Source: DATFIX01 sp047617305
Lineage (GTDB): Archaea > Halobacteriota > Halobacteria > Halobacteriales > Natrialbaceae
Assembly: GCA_047617305.1 (NCBI GenBank)
Contig: JBLGCL010000009.1
Span: forward strand, 1-32,512
Length of the DNA stretch: 32,512 nucleotides
Reading direction: 5' to 3'
Notes under the pieces: generated by a model
Told to the model about the DNA's origin: nothing
Database searches by the model: none
Seen by the model: the letters and a program-made list of their open reading frames with translations, nothing else
Made by a program: the position numbers and the translations under genes
Part shown: positions 14,113 to 21,815 of the stretch, in pieces
How the letters are laid out: every line of letters starts with the position of its first letter
How positions within the stretch are numbered: the stretch's first letter is position 1

Positions 14113-16185
14113 ATGGACGAACTTCCCGCCGATCGGTTCGTCGACTACCGCGAGATATCGGAACTGGCCGTCGGGCCGAACGGCGACCGGATCGCGTTCG
14201 TTCTCGACGAGTTCGACCCCGACGAGGACGACCGTCGACGATCGCTGTTCGTGGTCCCGGCGGACGGGAGCCGGGATCCACACCGACTGAGCAGGGCGTC
14301 CGACGCCGGCAACCCGACGTGGAGCCCTGACGGGTCGAAACTCGGGTTCGTCGCCGCCCGGGAGGAGGACGTCGCGCTGACGGTCGGATCCCGTGAGGAC
14401 GAAACGGAGGGCGAAGAAACGGACGAAACGGCGGAAACGGCGGACGTCGACGACGGGGAAACGGGAACCGGCGGGGAGGAGCCCCGGCCGCAGCTCTGGG
14501 TGTTCGACGTGGAGCGCGGCGGGGACGCCCGACAGCTCACCGACCGCGAGGAGGGCGTCGAGGACTTCGACTGGGGGCCGGACGGGGACCGGGTCGTGAT
14601 CGAGTCCCGTGATCCGACCGAGGAGCAGGCCGCGTACCTCCGCGAACGACGCGACGAGAACGGGCCCGTCGAGGTGGATCGCCTCCAGCACAAGGCGGAC
14701 GGCCGGGGGTGGCTCGACGACGTCACTCGCTACCTGTTCGTGGTCGATCTCGACACGCGGGACGAACGGCGCCTCGACGACGCGTCGGGGGCGGGGGCGA
14801 GACTCCCCCTGTACGGGATGCAGCCCCGCTGGGGCCCCACCGACCGGATCGCCTTCCTCTCGAACGAAACCGAGCGCCCCGACGACTCCGGGGTGCTGGA
14901 CGTGTTCACGATCGACCCCGACGGCGAGGACCGCCGTCGGCTGTCGGACGGTGACCGGCGCGTCTCCGGCGTCCGGTGGAGTCCGAACGGGGACCGGATC
15001 GCGGCCAAGTCCAGCCATCCCCGGAACCTGTACGAACCGACCGAGATCCACGTCTTCGACGTCGCGACCGGCGCGTCCAGGTCGGTGTCGGCGTCCCTGG
15101 ACCGGACGGTGGCGTTCGCCGGGACCGCCGAGTGGATCGACGGGGGAACGCTCGTGGCCCCCGTGGCCGACGGCGGTCAAACCCGTCTCGTTCGACTGGA
15201 CGCCGCCGAGGACGACCCGGAACGGGTCTTCGAAGGGCTCGGGTCGTCCCGCGGGCTCGAACTCTTCGACCACCGCGGCGGGACCCTCGGCCTCTGCATC
15301 ACCGATCCGACTGACGGGAGGGACCTCTACGCCCTCGACGCCGGCGAAATCGACGCGGGGACCGACGACCCGCTCGTTCGGCTGACGGCGGTCAACGAGG
15401 ACCTGGTCGGGGAGTTCCCCATGCCGGAGATCGAACGGGTCACCTACGAGAACGACGACGGCGAGCCCATCGAGGGCATCGTCTATCGTCCGCCCGAACT
15501 CGAGGAACCGGCGCCGGCCATCGTCTCGATCCACGGCGGCCCCATGTCCTACGACCAGCCGGAGTTCGCCTTCCAGCACCTGTACTGGACGACCCACGGC
15601 TACGTGGTGTTCAAGCCGAACTACCGCGGGAGTACCTCCTACGGCCGGGCGTTCTGCGAATCGCTCCGCGGGAGTCGGGGCGACCTCGAAACCGACGACG
15701 TCACGAGCGGGGTCGATCACCTGATCGACCGCGGGACGGTCGATCCGGATCGGACCTACGTCACGGGGTTCTCCTACGGCGGCATCACCACGGCACACGT
15801 CGTCACGCGGACCGACAGGTTTGCCGCCGCGGCCGCCGAACACGGCATCTACGACTTCTCCTCGGTGTTCGGGACCGACGACAACCACCTGTGGCACGAG
15901 GACGAGTTCGGCCTGCCGTGGGAAAATCCCGAGACGTTCCGCGACGTCTCCAGCATCACCGACGTCGACGAGGTCGACACGCCCCTGTTGCTCACGGCGG
16001 GCGAGAACGACTGGCGGTGCCCGCCGACCCAGGCCGAACAGCTCTACGTCTCCGTGAAGAAGCGGGGGCTCCCCGCGAAACTCGTCGTTTACCCGGGCGA
16101 ACACCACAACATCGGCGACCCCGAGCGGGCGATCCATCGCCTCGAAACGCTGGCCGAGTGGTTCGACACCCACGACCCCGAATGA
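14113..16185 (+). CDS. S9 family prolyl oligopeptidase-like serine peptidase
   Basis: A 690-residue peptidase. Residues about 1-390 form a TolB/DPP-type beta-propeller with repeated WSPDGSKLGF, WGPDGDRVVI and WSPNGDRIAA blades. Residues about 420-690 are an alpha/beta hydrolase with IVSIHGGPMSYDQPEFAFQ (oxyanion region), the nucleophile Ser554 in GFSYGG, Asp633 in ENDWRCPP and His664/665 in GEHHN. Enzymes of this type cleave short peptides or acylated N-termini; there is no signal peptide, so it acts in the cytoplasm. The ATG at 14113 begins the conserved MDELPADRFVDYREIS. Between blades at about residues 95-120 sits an acidic, Thr/Glu-rich insertion coded by GAAACGG-type repeats. Confidence 0.9.
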   Translation: MDELPADRFVDYREISELAVGPNGDRIAFVLDEFDPDEDDRRRSLFVVPADGSRDPHRLSRASDAGNPTWSPDGSKLGFVAAREEDVALTVGSREDETEGEETDETAETADVDDGETGTGGEEPRPQLWVFDVERGGDARQLTDREEGVEDFDWGPDGDRVVIESRDPTEEQAAYLRERRDENGPVEVDRLQHKADGRGWLDDVTRYLFVVDLDTRDERRLDDASGAGARLPLYGMQPRWGPTDRIAFLSNETERPDDSGVLDVFTIDPDGEDRRRLSDGDRRVSGVRWSPNGDRIAAKSSHPRNLYEPTEIHVFDVATGASRSVSASLDRTVAFAGTAEWIDGGTLVAPVADGGQTRLVRLDAAEDDPERVFEGLGSSRGLELFDHRGGTLGLCITDPTDGRDLYALDAGEIDAGTDDPLVRLTAVNEDLVGEFPMPEIERVTYENDDGEPIEGIVYRPPELEEPAPAIVSIHGGPMSYDQPEFAFQHLYWTTHGYVVFKPNYRGSTSYGRAFCESLRGSRGDLETDDVTSGVDHLIDRGTVDPDRTYVTGFSYGGITTAHVVTRTDRFAAAAAEHGIYDFSSVFGTDDNHLWHEDEFGLPWENPETFRDVSSITDVDEVDTPLLLTAGENDWRCPPTQAEQLYVSVKKRGLPAKLVVYPGEHHNIGDPERAIHRLETLAEWFDTHDPE

Positions 16186-16209
16186 TACCGGCGGCGGATT
16201 CCCCGGAGA

Positions 16210-16248
16210 GTAAAAAGGACGTTTTACCTTACAAGAGGTTTATAGTTT
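16210..16248 (+). promoter_or_regulatory. A/T-rich inverted repeat and TATA-like elements
   Basis: GTAAAA-AGGACG-TTTTAC (16210-16227) is a perfect 6-bp inverted repeat. It is followed by TATA-like GGTTTATAGTTT (16237-16248). It starts 24 bases after the peptidase stop and faces rightward into a gap without a gene. It could be the promoter and operator of a small RNA. Confidence 0.4.
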
Positions 16249-16251
16249 CGT

Positions 16252-16381
16252 CGCCACATGTTCCTGGTACCGGCAGGAACGAAACAACGAGCCGCTCCCT
16301 GTCCGAAGGGTTCCGCACTCAAGCCTGCCCGTTGTAATCCGCCCCAGTTCCTGCCGGCTGCCATGCCCGCCATTTCCCTTT
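16252..16381 (+). other. possible small structured RNA
   Basis: Downstream of the promoter-like elements, GTTCCTG (16260-16266) pairs with CAGGAAC (16274-16280). The second arm, extended to CCGGCAGGAAC (16270-16280), pairs even better with GTTCCTGCCGG (16347-16357). The two pairings exclude each other. No reading frame explains the segment. It ends near the convergent nikR stop in a T-rich stretch. Confidence 0.3.
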
Positions 16382-16801
16382 TCAGACGACGGTTCCGACG
16401 TCGTCGACCGGCATGACCGTGTAATCGACCGACAGCGTGTCTGGAGTCGCCCGGATCTCCCCGACGAACGACGAGATGTCCGCCAGGGACCCGTCCAGCA
16501 CGAACAGTTCCGTACAGTATCGCTCCCCGACGTGGTTGTGGACGTTCGACTGGACGAGATCGTCGTACGCGTGTCGGAGGTTCATCATCTCCCTTTCGAC
16601 GGTTTCGGAGCCGTAATCGAACAGGACCGTGACGACCGCCATCAGTTCCCGGTCCTCGAGGTCCTCGTTCTCGAATTCCCCGAGGAGGTTCCGCGCGGCT
16701 TCCCGGAGAACCTCGCTCCGTCCGGTGTACCCGTGCTCGTCGGCGAACCCGTCGATGCGGTCGATGAGCTGTTCCGGCATTGAGACGCTGACCACGGCCA
16801 T
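16382..16801 (-). CDS. nikR: NikR-type CopG family metal-responsive regulator
   Basis: A 139-residue regulator. The N-terminus (MAVVSVSMPEQLIDRIDGFA, then GYTGRSEVLREAARNLL) is a ribbon-helix-helix DNA-binding domain. The C-terminal ACT-like domain carries the nickel site: His77, His88, His90 and Cys96, spaced exactly as H76/H87/H89/C95 of E. coli NikR (VHNHVGERYC). Length equals the family norm. NikR represses nickel uptake genes when nickel is bound. No nickel transporter or urease gene lies in the window. The start at 16801 matches the family N-terminus. A dyad at 16807-16824 overlaps its promoter, suggesting autoregulation. Confidence 0.88.
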   Translation of the reverse strand: MAVVSVSMPEQLIDRIDGFADEHGYTGRSEVLREAARNLLGEFENEDLEDRELMAVVTVLFDYGSETVEREMMNLRHAYDDLVQSNVHNHVGERYCTELFVLDGSLADISSFVGEIRATPDTLSVDYTVMPVDDVGTVV

Positions 16802-16806
16802 ATAAT

Positions 16807-16824
16807 AACTCTGGGCCCTGGGTT
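16807..16824 (-). promoter_or_regulatory. dyad overlapping the nikR promoter
   Basis: AACTCTGGGCCCTGGGTT is an 18-base dyad centred on GGGCCC with two mismatched pairs. It begins five bases before the nikR ATG. It is a candidate autoregulatory operator, unlike the E. coli NikR site (GTATGA-N16-TCATAC). Confidence 0.35.
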
Positions 16825-16914
16825 ACTAGAGGGTTGGCATCGCTTCCGCCGTCGTTGAACGGCCCCTCGCCACCGTGTGGTGCGCGAGGTCCCTCGGCGG
16901 AGGGGTCCTTTTCC

Positions 16915-18072
16915 CTACAGTTCGTCGAGTTTGCGGAGGAGTTGGCCGCGGTACTCCTCGTCGCTGATGATCCCCTTCATCTCGATGACGTTGCGCTCGA
17001 GTTTGTCCAGCGCGACGTAGAAGGCGTTCTCGGCGCCGTATCCCTCGCCCGACCCGGCCACCTGGCCGCGGTTCGTCCGGAGGCGGATCTGCGCGCGGAT
17101 CAGCGGGGTGCCACGGAGTTTCTCCTTGTGCTCGTGGAAGCGGACGTGCGCGTGCTGGACCTGCATGTCCTGGTACTTGTCGGCGACGGCGCCGATCTCC
17201 TGGCGGATGTCTTCCCGCGAGATGGTGTCGAGAAGCGTGATGTTCGTAATCTGGACGTCCATGTGGTCCTGTTCCGTGTAGGTCAACGCCCTGAGGACGT
17301 CCGTCTTGGTCAGGATGCCGGCCACGACCCGATCGTCGTCGTCGGGGGTGACGACGAGGCCGGCGTAGTCCTCGTGAAGCATCCGTTCGACGGCGTGTCT
17401 GACGGACTCGCCCGCCGTGGTCGTCTCGACCGGCGAACTCATGATGTCGGCCACCGGGATGTCGAGTATCCGGTCGCTGTCGCCGGCCCGGTCGCCCGTG
17501 GTCGGTTTGTTCATGTCCCTGACGACCACGTCGGCGATGTCGTGGACGGTCACCATTCCGGTGAGATAGTCGTTGTCGTCGAGAACCGGGAGCCGCGAGA
17601 TGCCGTGCTCGCGGAGGTGGTTGATCGCCTTGCCGATGCCGTCGTCGTCCCCGAGCGTGACGACCTCGTCGGTGTAAATGTCCCCGACGGACAGCGCGTC
17701 GAGGTTGTCGAGGACCCGCTCGAGGATGAGGTCCTGGTTGATGACGCCGTAGAGCTGTTCGCCCTCGAACACCGGCGCGACCTTCGTGTTCCCCTCGATG
17801 AGCATCCGGGCGACCTCCCGGATGTCCTCGTGGCGGTCGATCTTCGGGACCGGGTCCTTCCGGCTGGGCTTGATCAGGGAATCCACCTTGGCGTTGTCCT
17901 CGACGTGGGACTGGATGAGTTCGCGCTCCCCGAGCACGGTCTCGTACTCGCCGTCGCGTTTGACGACGATCCCCTTGGGGTTTTCCTCCTCGAAAATCGA
18001 TCGGACCTTTCCGAGGCGAGTGCCGACGTCAACTTCGAGATATTCCGTTGTCGCGATTTCAGCGATGTCCAT
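16915..18072 (-). CDS. four-CBS-domain protein fused to a RaiA/HPF-like ribosome hibernation domain
   Basis: A 385-residue cytoplasmic protein. Four CBS repeats (residues about 1-60, 62-122, 126-186 and 206-266) form two Bateman modules; the usual GxVTxxD-type ends are seen as GVINQDLI, GMVTVHDIA and GILTKTDVL. CBS modules bind AMP, ATP or related nucleotides. Residues about 270-366 (MDVQITNITLLDTISREDIR to FYVALDKLERNVIEMKG) resemble RaiA/HPF, which silences ribosomes in starvation: strand-helix, a basic middle (HEHKEKLRGTPLIRAQIRLR), and the closing A-x-D-x-L-E-R helix. The fusion suggests that nucleotide state controls ribosome hibernation. I recall recent work on archaeal hibernation factors but cannot check it. 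A TATA box TTCATAAACG at 18095-18105 gives a leaderless start. Confidence 0.82.
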   Translation of the reverse strand: MDIAEIATTEYLEVDVGTRLGKVRSIFEEENPKGIVVKRDGEYETVLGERELIQSHVEDNAKVDSLIKPSRKDPVPKIDRHEDIREVARMLIEGNTKVAPVFEGEQLYGVINQDLILERVLDNLDALSVGDIYTDEVVTLGDDDGIGKAINHLREHGISRLPVLDDNDYLTGMVTVHDIADVVVRDMNKPTTGDRAGDSDRILDIPVADIMSSPVETTTAGESVRHAVERMLHEDYAGLVVTPDDDDRVVAGILTKTDVLRALTYTEQDHMDVQITNITLLDTISREDIRQEIGAVADKYQDMQVQHAHVRFHEHKEKLRGTPLIRAQIRLRTNRGQVAGSGEGYGAENAFYVALDKLERNVIEMKGIISDEEYRGQLLRKLDEL

Positions 18073-18095
18073 CGTTGTGTCGGCCGTTGACTACG

Positions 18096-18106
18096 AACGT
18101 TTATGA
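18096..18106 (-). promoter_or_regulatory. TATA box of the CBS-RaiA gene
   Basis: The minus strand reads TTCATAAACG, centred about 30 bases before the ATG at 18072. The transcript should be nearly leaderless. Confidence 0.5.
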
Positions 18107-18249
18107 ACGTACCGAACCGTCGGACATTTCCGCGTGCCTGAGGGAACCGGTCGCACCCCGGTCGATACTGGTGTCCGCCGACAGTAGCGTCGTCCGCAAT
18201 GGCGGCGCGACGGCAACGAGGCTTTGTCGCCGGGACCGTAACCCCGGGT

Positions 18250-18552
18250 ATGCTTCCGGACATCGGCGTCCTCGGTCCGTACACGTACCTGGCCACCGAG
18301 GCGCTGTTCGGCACCGTCGCGGCGGTTCTCCTCGTCCGGGCGAACGCACTCCGAAGCGCGGCCCGCACAATCGCCGTGCTCTACCCGGTCGCGTACGTCT
18401 GGGACTGGTACACCCTCCAAGTCGGGGTGTTCTCGATCGAACTGCGGACGGGCGTGAACCTGCTCGGGATCCCCGTCGAGGAACACCTGTTCATCGTGGT
18501 CGTCCCGGCGTTCGTCCTCGGGATTCACGAGACCGTCAACGACCGGGTCTGA
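18250..18552 (+). CDS. lycopene-cyclase-domain small membrane protein
   Basis: A 100-residue membrane protein with three hydrophobic segments (residues about 10-30, 37-52 and 75-93). The motifs YPVAYVWDWYTLQVGVFSIE and TGVNLLGIPVEEHLFIVVVP match half of the heterodimeric CrtYc/CrtYd-type lycopene cyclase: the conserved PVEE is present. Full cyclases need two such halves; one alone could be a homodimer, a subunit, or a descendant with another task. The ATG at 18250 starts MLPDIGVLGPYTYL; an upstream in-frame ATG at 18199 adds a basic, unconvincing stretch. No other carotenoid gene is nearby. Confidence 0.75.
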   Translation: MLPDIGVLGPYTYLATEALFGTVAAVLLVRANALRSAARTIAVLYPVAYVWDWYTLQVGVFSIELRTGVNLLGIPVEEHLFIVVVPAFVLGIHETVNDRV

Positions 18553-18644
18553 TCCGCTGGAGCGGTCCTGCTTTCGGTGATAGTTAAATAATCGGGGCGT
18601 TTAATCGCCGATTGAGCGGGTGAATCCGAACCAAACGGCCAACA

Positions 18645-18654
18645 CCTTAAAATG
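18645..18654 (+). promoter_or_regulatory. TATA box of the winged-helix gene
   Basis: CCTTAAAATG is centred 30 bases before the GTG at 18679 and supports that GTG as a leaderless start. Confidence 0.5.
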
Positions 18655-18678
18655 GATGTCACTATTGGAAACGAGTAG

Positions 18679-19056
18679 GTGGATCAAATCGTGAAACTTC
18701 GACGACCGACCGATTTCCTGATCCTGGAGGCGCTCGAGGAGCACGGCCGCAACGTCGCGACGAACCTCGCGCACCATACCGGGAAGAGTCGGAAGAACAT
18801 CAACACTCGTCTCCCGGTGCTGGACGATTACACCCTCGTTCGGAAGATCGGTCCCGCGGAGCACTCCGGCCTCTACGAGATCACGCGGAGGGGCCGCGTG
18901 GCACTCATGTACCGCGACCAGTACGGCGAGGTGGACGACTTCGAAGCCCTCCTCGAACAGCCGGACGCGCCCGACGCGTCCGAGGCCGGAACGCCCCAGC
19001 AGGCCCAGGCGCTGGCACGCGGCGAGGAGCCCGAAGAGGAAGAGGACACCGACTGA
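18679..19056 (+). CDS. phiH1-repressor-like winged-helix protein
   Basis: A 125-residue protein. Residues about 8-80 are a winged helix: TDFLILEALEEHGRNVATNL, recognition helix SRKNINTRLPVLDDYTLVRK, wing GLYEITRRGRVALMYRDQ. This pattern is common in haloarchaeal proteins related to the phage phiH1 repressor. The tail after residue 95 is a disordered Glu-rich segment (EEPEEEEDTD). The GTG start is supported by the TATA box. It stands directly before tbsP on the same strand, with 186 bases between, so it probably has its own transcript. Its target is unknown. Confidence 0.75.
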   Translation: MDQIVKLRRPTDFLILEALEEHGRNVATNLAHHTGKSRKNINTRLPVLDDYTLVRKIGPAEHSGLYEITRRGRVALMYRDQYGEVDDFEALLEQPDAPDASEAGTPQQAQALARGEEPEEEEDTD

Positions 19057-19140
19057 CCCTCCGCCGGACCGCTGACTGAGCGACGGCGGACGATCGCCGT
19101 TTGATAGCGGTGCCGTTGTCGTTGCTCTCCCTTCTCCCGA

Positions 19141-19210
19141 CTATTCGCCCCGAATAGTTGAATAATTATAATAAATCGTTCGGGAAGGAACCCGATCACC
19201 AATAAAATTA
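19141..19210 (+). promoter_or_regulatory. tbsP promoter region with palindrome
   Basis: CTATTCG-CCC-CGAATAG (19141-19157) is a perfect 7-bp inverted repeat. An A/T-rich run (19158-19177) follows, then the TATA box AATAAAATTA (19201-19210), predicting a start near 19232 and a ten-base leader. The palindrome is a candidate autoregulatory site. Confidence 0.5.
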
Positions 19211-19242
19211 AGTGTCGCGTGGTCGTGAACCGTTCTGAAGGC

Positions 19243-20058
19243 ATGGCATCGAATTTACTCGACAGGCGGCTCGGCGAAATCGTCGACGAGACGCTCTCTT
19301 CCGGGGCGGGAACGGTATATCTGGTCAATCCTAGCCACGACGCGATAGAGGCGTACGTCGCCACCGCCAACGAGCATCAGTACGACGTCACGGTTCGGTT
19401 GCTCGCGGAGTACCGGACGTTGAAGGACGTCATGGAGGACTTCATCGTCGCCAGTAGCGCCGCCGACCTCGTCGACCGCGGCGAACTCGAACTCAAGACG
19501 GTCGAGGATCCGCCGACCAACACCGTCATCGCGACTGAGGATCGGGTGGTGTCGCTCGTTTCCGTGAACGACAGCGTCGGCGGCATCGCGTCCCAAGACG
19601 GGGCCTTCGTTGACGACGTCAGAACGGGCTACCAGGAGGACTGGGACGGGGCCGACGACTATCCTCTCCGGACCCCGCCGATCACGCGGATTCGCGAAAC
19701 GCTCTCGACGGACCTGGGCGAGGATACGCGGGACGACTTCGCCGGCGTCCTCTCGTCGCTGGACACGGCTCGTGGCGACGGCGACGGACTCGACGAGGTT
19801 ACCATCAGCCTCCTCGTCGCGGCGAAGAACGAGGCGCTCCTGTACGACGTCAGCAAGTGGGGCGAGGACATCGGTCTGGCGTCGAAGGCGACGTTCTCCC
19901 GTACCAAGACGAAACTCGAGGAGATGGGCCTGCTCGACACCGAGAAGGTACCGGTCGACGTGGGGCGGCCACGCCTCCGGCTCAAGCTCGGCGACCCCCG
20001 GCTGAGGGAAGCCGACGACGCGGAACTGGCGACGGTCGCGCACTCGATCCTGCACTGA
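19243..20058 (+). CDS. tbsP: transcriptional regulator TbsP (DUF5821 family)
   Basis: A 271-residue acidic protein. The N-terminal part (MASNLLDRRLGEIVDETLSS, VYLVNPSHDAIEAYVATANE) and the C-terminal winged helix (residues about 180-240: DEVTISLLVAAKNEALLYDV, GLASKATFSRTKTKLEEMGL, VGRPRLRLKLGD) match, by recall, the haloarchaeal TbsP family. TbsP was found as a suppressor of the glycolytic regulator TrmB in Haloferax and helps control glyceraldehyde-3-phosphate dehydrogenase expression. The start at 19243 (MASNLL) fits the TATA box; an in-frame GTG at 19219 is less likely. Confidence 0.82.
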   Translation: MASNLLDRRLGEIVDETLSSGAGTVYLVNPSHDAIEAYVATANEHQYDVTVRLLAEYRTLKDVMEDFIVASSAADLVDRGELELKTVEDPPTNTVIATEDRVVSLVSVNDSVGGIASQDGAFVDDVRTGYQEDWDGADDYPLRTPPITRIRETLSTDLGEDTRDDFAGVLSSLDTARGDGDGLDEVTISLLVAAKNEALLYDVSKWGEDIGLASKATFSRTKTKLEEMGLLDTEKVPVDVGRPRLRLKLGDPRLREADDAELATVAHSILH

Positions 20059-20302
20059 CCGTCCGTTCCACACTGGTTCTGGTTCGCGTTCTCGATCGGG
20101 GTCGGTCGAATGGGGCATGGGGCGACCCGTTCTGCCGCCGCGCCGGCCCCAAACGGGGCGCTGCCGGTGTCCGGATACCGGACGGCCCTGGCCAGCCCCG
20201 AGAACAAAGGCCGACGTCGACAACGCCGCCCTCGTGGACCCCGAGACCGACCCAATCCGTATCGGGCCAAGCTTAACGACCCCGCCGGCCCGCCTGTTAG
20301 TC

Positions 20303-21712
20303 ATGCAACTGCACTGGCACCGTCGCGACCTCAGGGTTCGCGACAACGTGGGGCTCGGACGTGCCGCCCGTGAGGGGGCAGCCGAAGTCCTCCCCGTCTT
20401 CGTCTTCGACGACAGGCTACTCCGTCGGGCCAGCCCGCCGAGGGTGGGGGCGCTTCTCGACGCCCTGCGAGCCCTCCGGGAAGAGTACCGCGAACGAGGG
20501 ACCGATCTCGTCGTGCGCCGCGGGGATCCCCTCGACGAGCTGCCCCGACTCGTGAACGAACGCGAGGTGGACCGCGTTCACTGGAACCGCGATTACTCGG
20601 GGACAGCCCGACGACGGGACGAAGCGGTTCGGGACGTGCTGGAGGACGCCGCTGTCGACGTCGAAACGCACCAGGACGCGTTGCTCCACGAACCGGGGGC
20701 GATCACGACGAACGACGGCACCCACTACGCGGTGTACTCCTACTTCTGGAAGAAGTGGCGGGAGCGGGAGAAGGACGATCCGGTCGCTCCTCCGGCACCT
20801 GACGGCTTGGCCGACCCCGATGGGGAGCCGATCCCGGGGCTGGACGAACTGGGCTTCGAACCGCCCGAGGCGACGGTCCCCGACGTAACCCCCGAGGCGG
20901 CCCACGACCGCCTCGAGTCGTTCTGCTCGAGCGACATCTACCGGTACGCGGATCGACGGGATTACCCGGACGACGACGCCACGTCGCGCCTTTCCGTCCA
21001 CCTCAAGTACGGAACGATCGGAATCCGAACGGTCTACGCCGCGACCGCCGAAGCGTTCGCCGCCGCCGCGGACGACGCCGCCCGCGAGTCGGTTCGGGAG
21101 TACCAGTCACAGCTCGCCTGGCGGGAGTTCTACGCGCACGTCCTCTCCGCGAACCCCGAGGTGGTCTCGGAGAACTACAAGGACTACGACCACCCCATCG
21201 AGTGGCGATCGGATCCGGACGCGTTCGAGGCCTGGACGGCGGGCGAGACCGGCTATCCGATCGTCGACGCCGGCATGCGCCAACTCCGCCGGGAGGCGTG
21301 GATGCACAACCGGGTCCGGATGATCGTCGCCTCGTTCCTGACCAAGGACCTCCTGATCGACTGGCGGGAGGGGTACGACTGGTTCCGCGAGCGGCTGGCC
21401 GACCACGACACGGCCAACGACAACGGCGGCTGGCAGTGGGCCGCGTCGACCGGGACCGACGCCCAGCCGTTCTTCCGGATCTTCAACCCGATGACCCAGG
21501 GCGAGCGGTACGACCCCGAGGCCGAGTACATCAAGGAATACGTTCCGGAGCTCCGCGACGCGACGGCCGCGGAGATCCACGGGTGGCACGAACTGTCCGA
21601 CGCCGAGCGGGAATCGATCGCCCCCGACTATCCGGCGCCGATCGTCGATCATGCCGAGGCGCGGGAGCGAGCCCTCGCCACGTTCCGGGCCGCTCGCGGC
21701 GAGTCCGAGTGA
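20303..21712 (+). CDS. phr: class I deoxyribodipyrimidine photolyase/cryptochrome family
   Basis: A 469-residue enzyme that splits cyclobutane pyrimidine dimers with light, using FADH and an antenna pigment. Residues 1-140 form the alpha/beta antenna domain (MQLHWHRRDLRVRDNVGLG). The C-terminal half binds FAD: SRLSVHLKYGTI, QLAWREFYAHV, GYPIVDAGMRQL and MHNRVRMIVASFLTKDL. The electron-transfer tryptophans and TANDNGGWQWAAS are present, and the final block NPMTQGERYDPEAEYIKEYV is typical of active photolyases. The ATG at 20303 begins the conserved domain; a TATA-like GCTTAACG lies 27 bases upstream. In the gap before it, GTCCGG-ATA-CCGGAC (20169-20183) may end the tbsP transcript. Confidence 0.93.
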   Translation: MQLHWHRRDLRVRDNVGLGRAAREGAAEVLPVFVFDDRLLRRASPPRVGALLDALRALREEYRERGTDLVVRRGDPLDELPRLVNEREVDRVHWNRDYSGTARRRDEAVRDVLEDAAVDVETHQDALLHEPGAITTNDGTHYAVYSYFWKKWREREKDDPVAPPAPDGLADPDGEPIPGLDELGFEPPEATVPDVTPEAAHDRLESFCSSDIYRYADRRDYPDDDATSRLSVHLKYGTIGIRTVYAATAEAFAAAADDAARESVREYQSQLAWREFYAHVLSANPEVVSENYKDYDHPIEWRSDPDAFEAWTAGETGYPIVDAGMRQLRREAWMHNRVRMIVASFLTKDLLIDWREGYDWFRERLADHDTANDNGGWQWAASTGTDAQPFFRIFNPMTQGERYDPEAEYIKEYVPELRDATAAEIHGWHELSDAERESIAPDYPAPIVDHAEARERALATFRAARGESE

Positions 21713-21769
21713 CCGGGCGTCGAGGAACGACCCCGATTCCGTGCCACATGTTATCGATCCTCTCCTCAA

Positions 21770-21779
21770 GGTTTAACAT
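21770..21779 (+). promoter_or_regulatory. TATA box of sod
   Basis: GGTTTAACAT predicts a start near 21801. The resulting 15-base leader has GAGG about nine bases before the ATG at 21816. Confidence 0.45.
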
Positions 21780-21815
21780 TCATCCAGCCTTCGTGATGGA
21801 GTGAGGTATCAGGTC

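Noticed and set aside
16834..18090. 418-codon plus-strand frame opposite the CBS gene
   Set aside because: It is an antisense shadow with a repetitive Val/Asp/Leu composition.
18590..18613. Hairpin AATCGGGGCG with CGCCGATT after the lycopene-cyclase-like gene
   Set aside because: The stem needs a two-base bulge and has no T tract, so neither terminator nor operator is supported.
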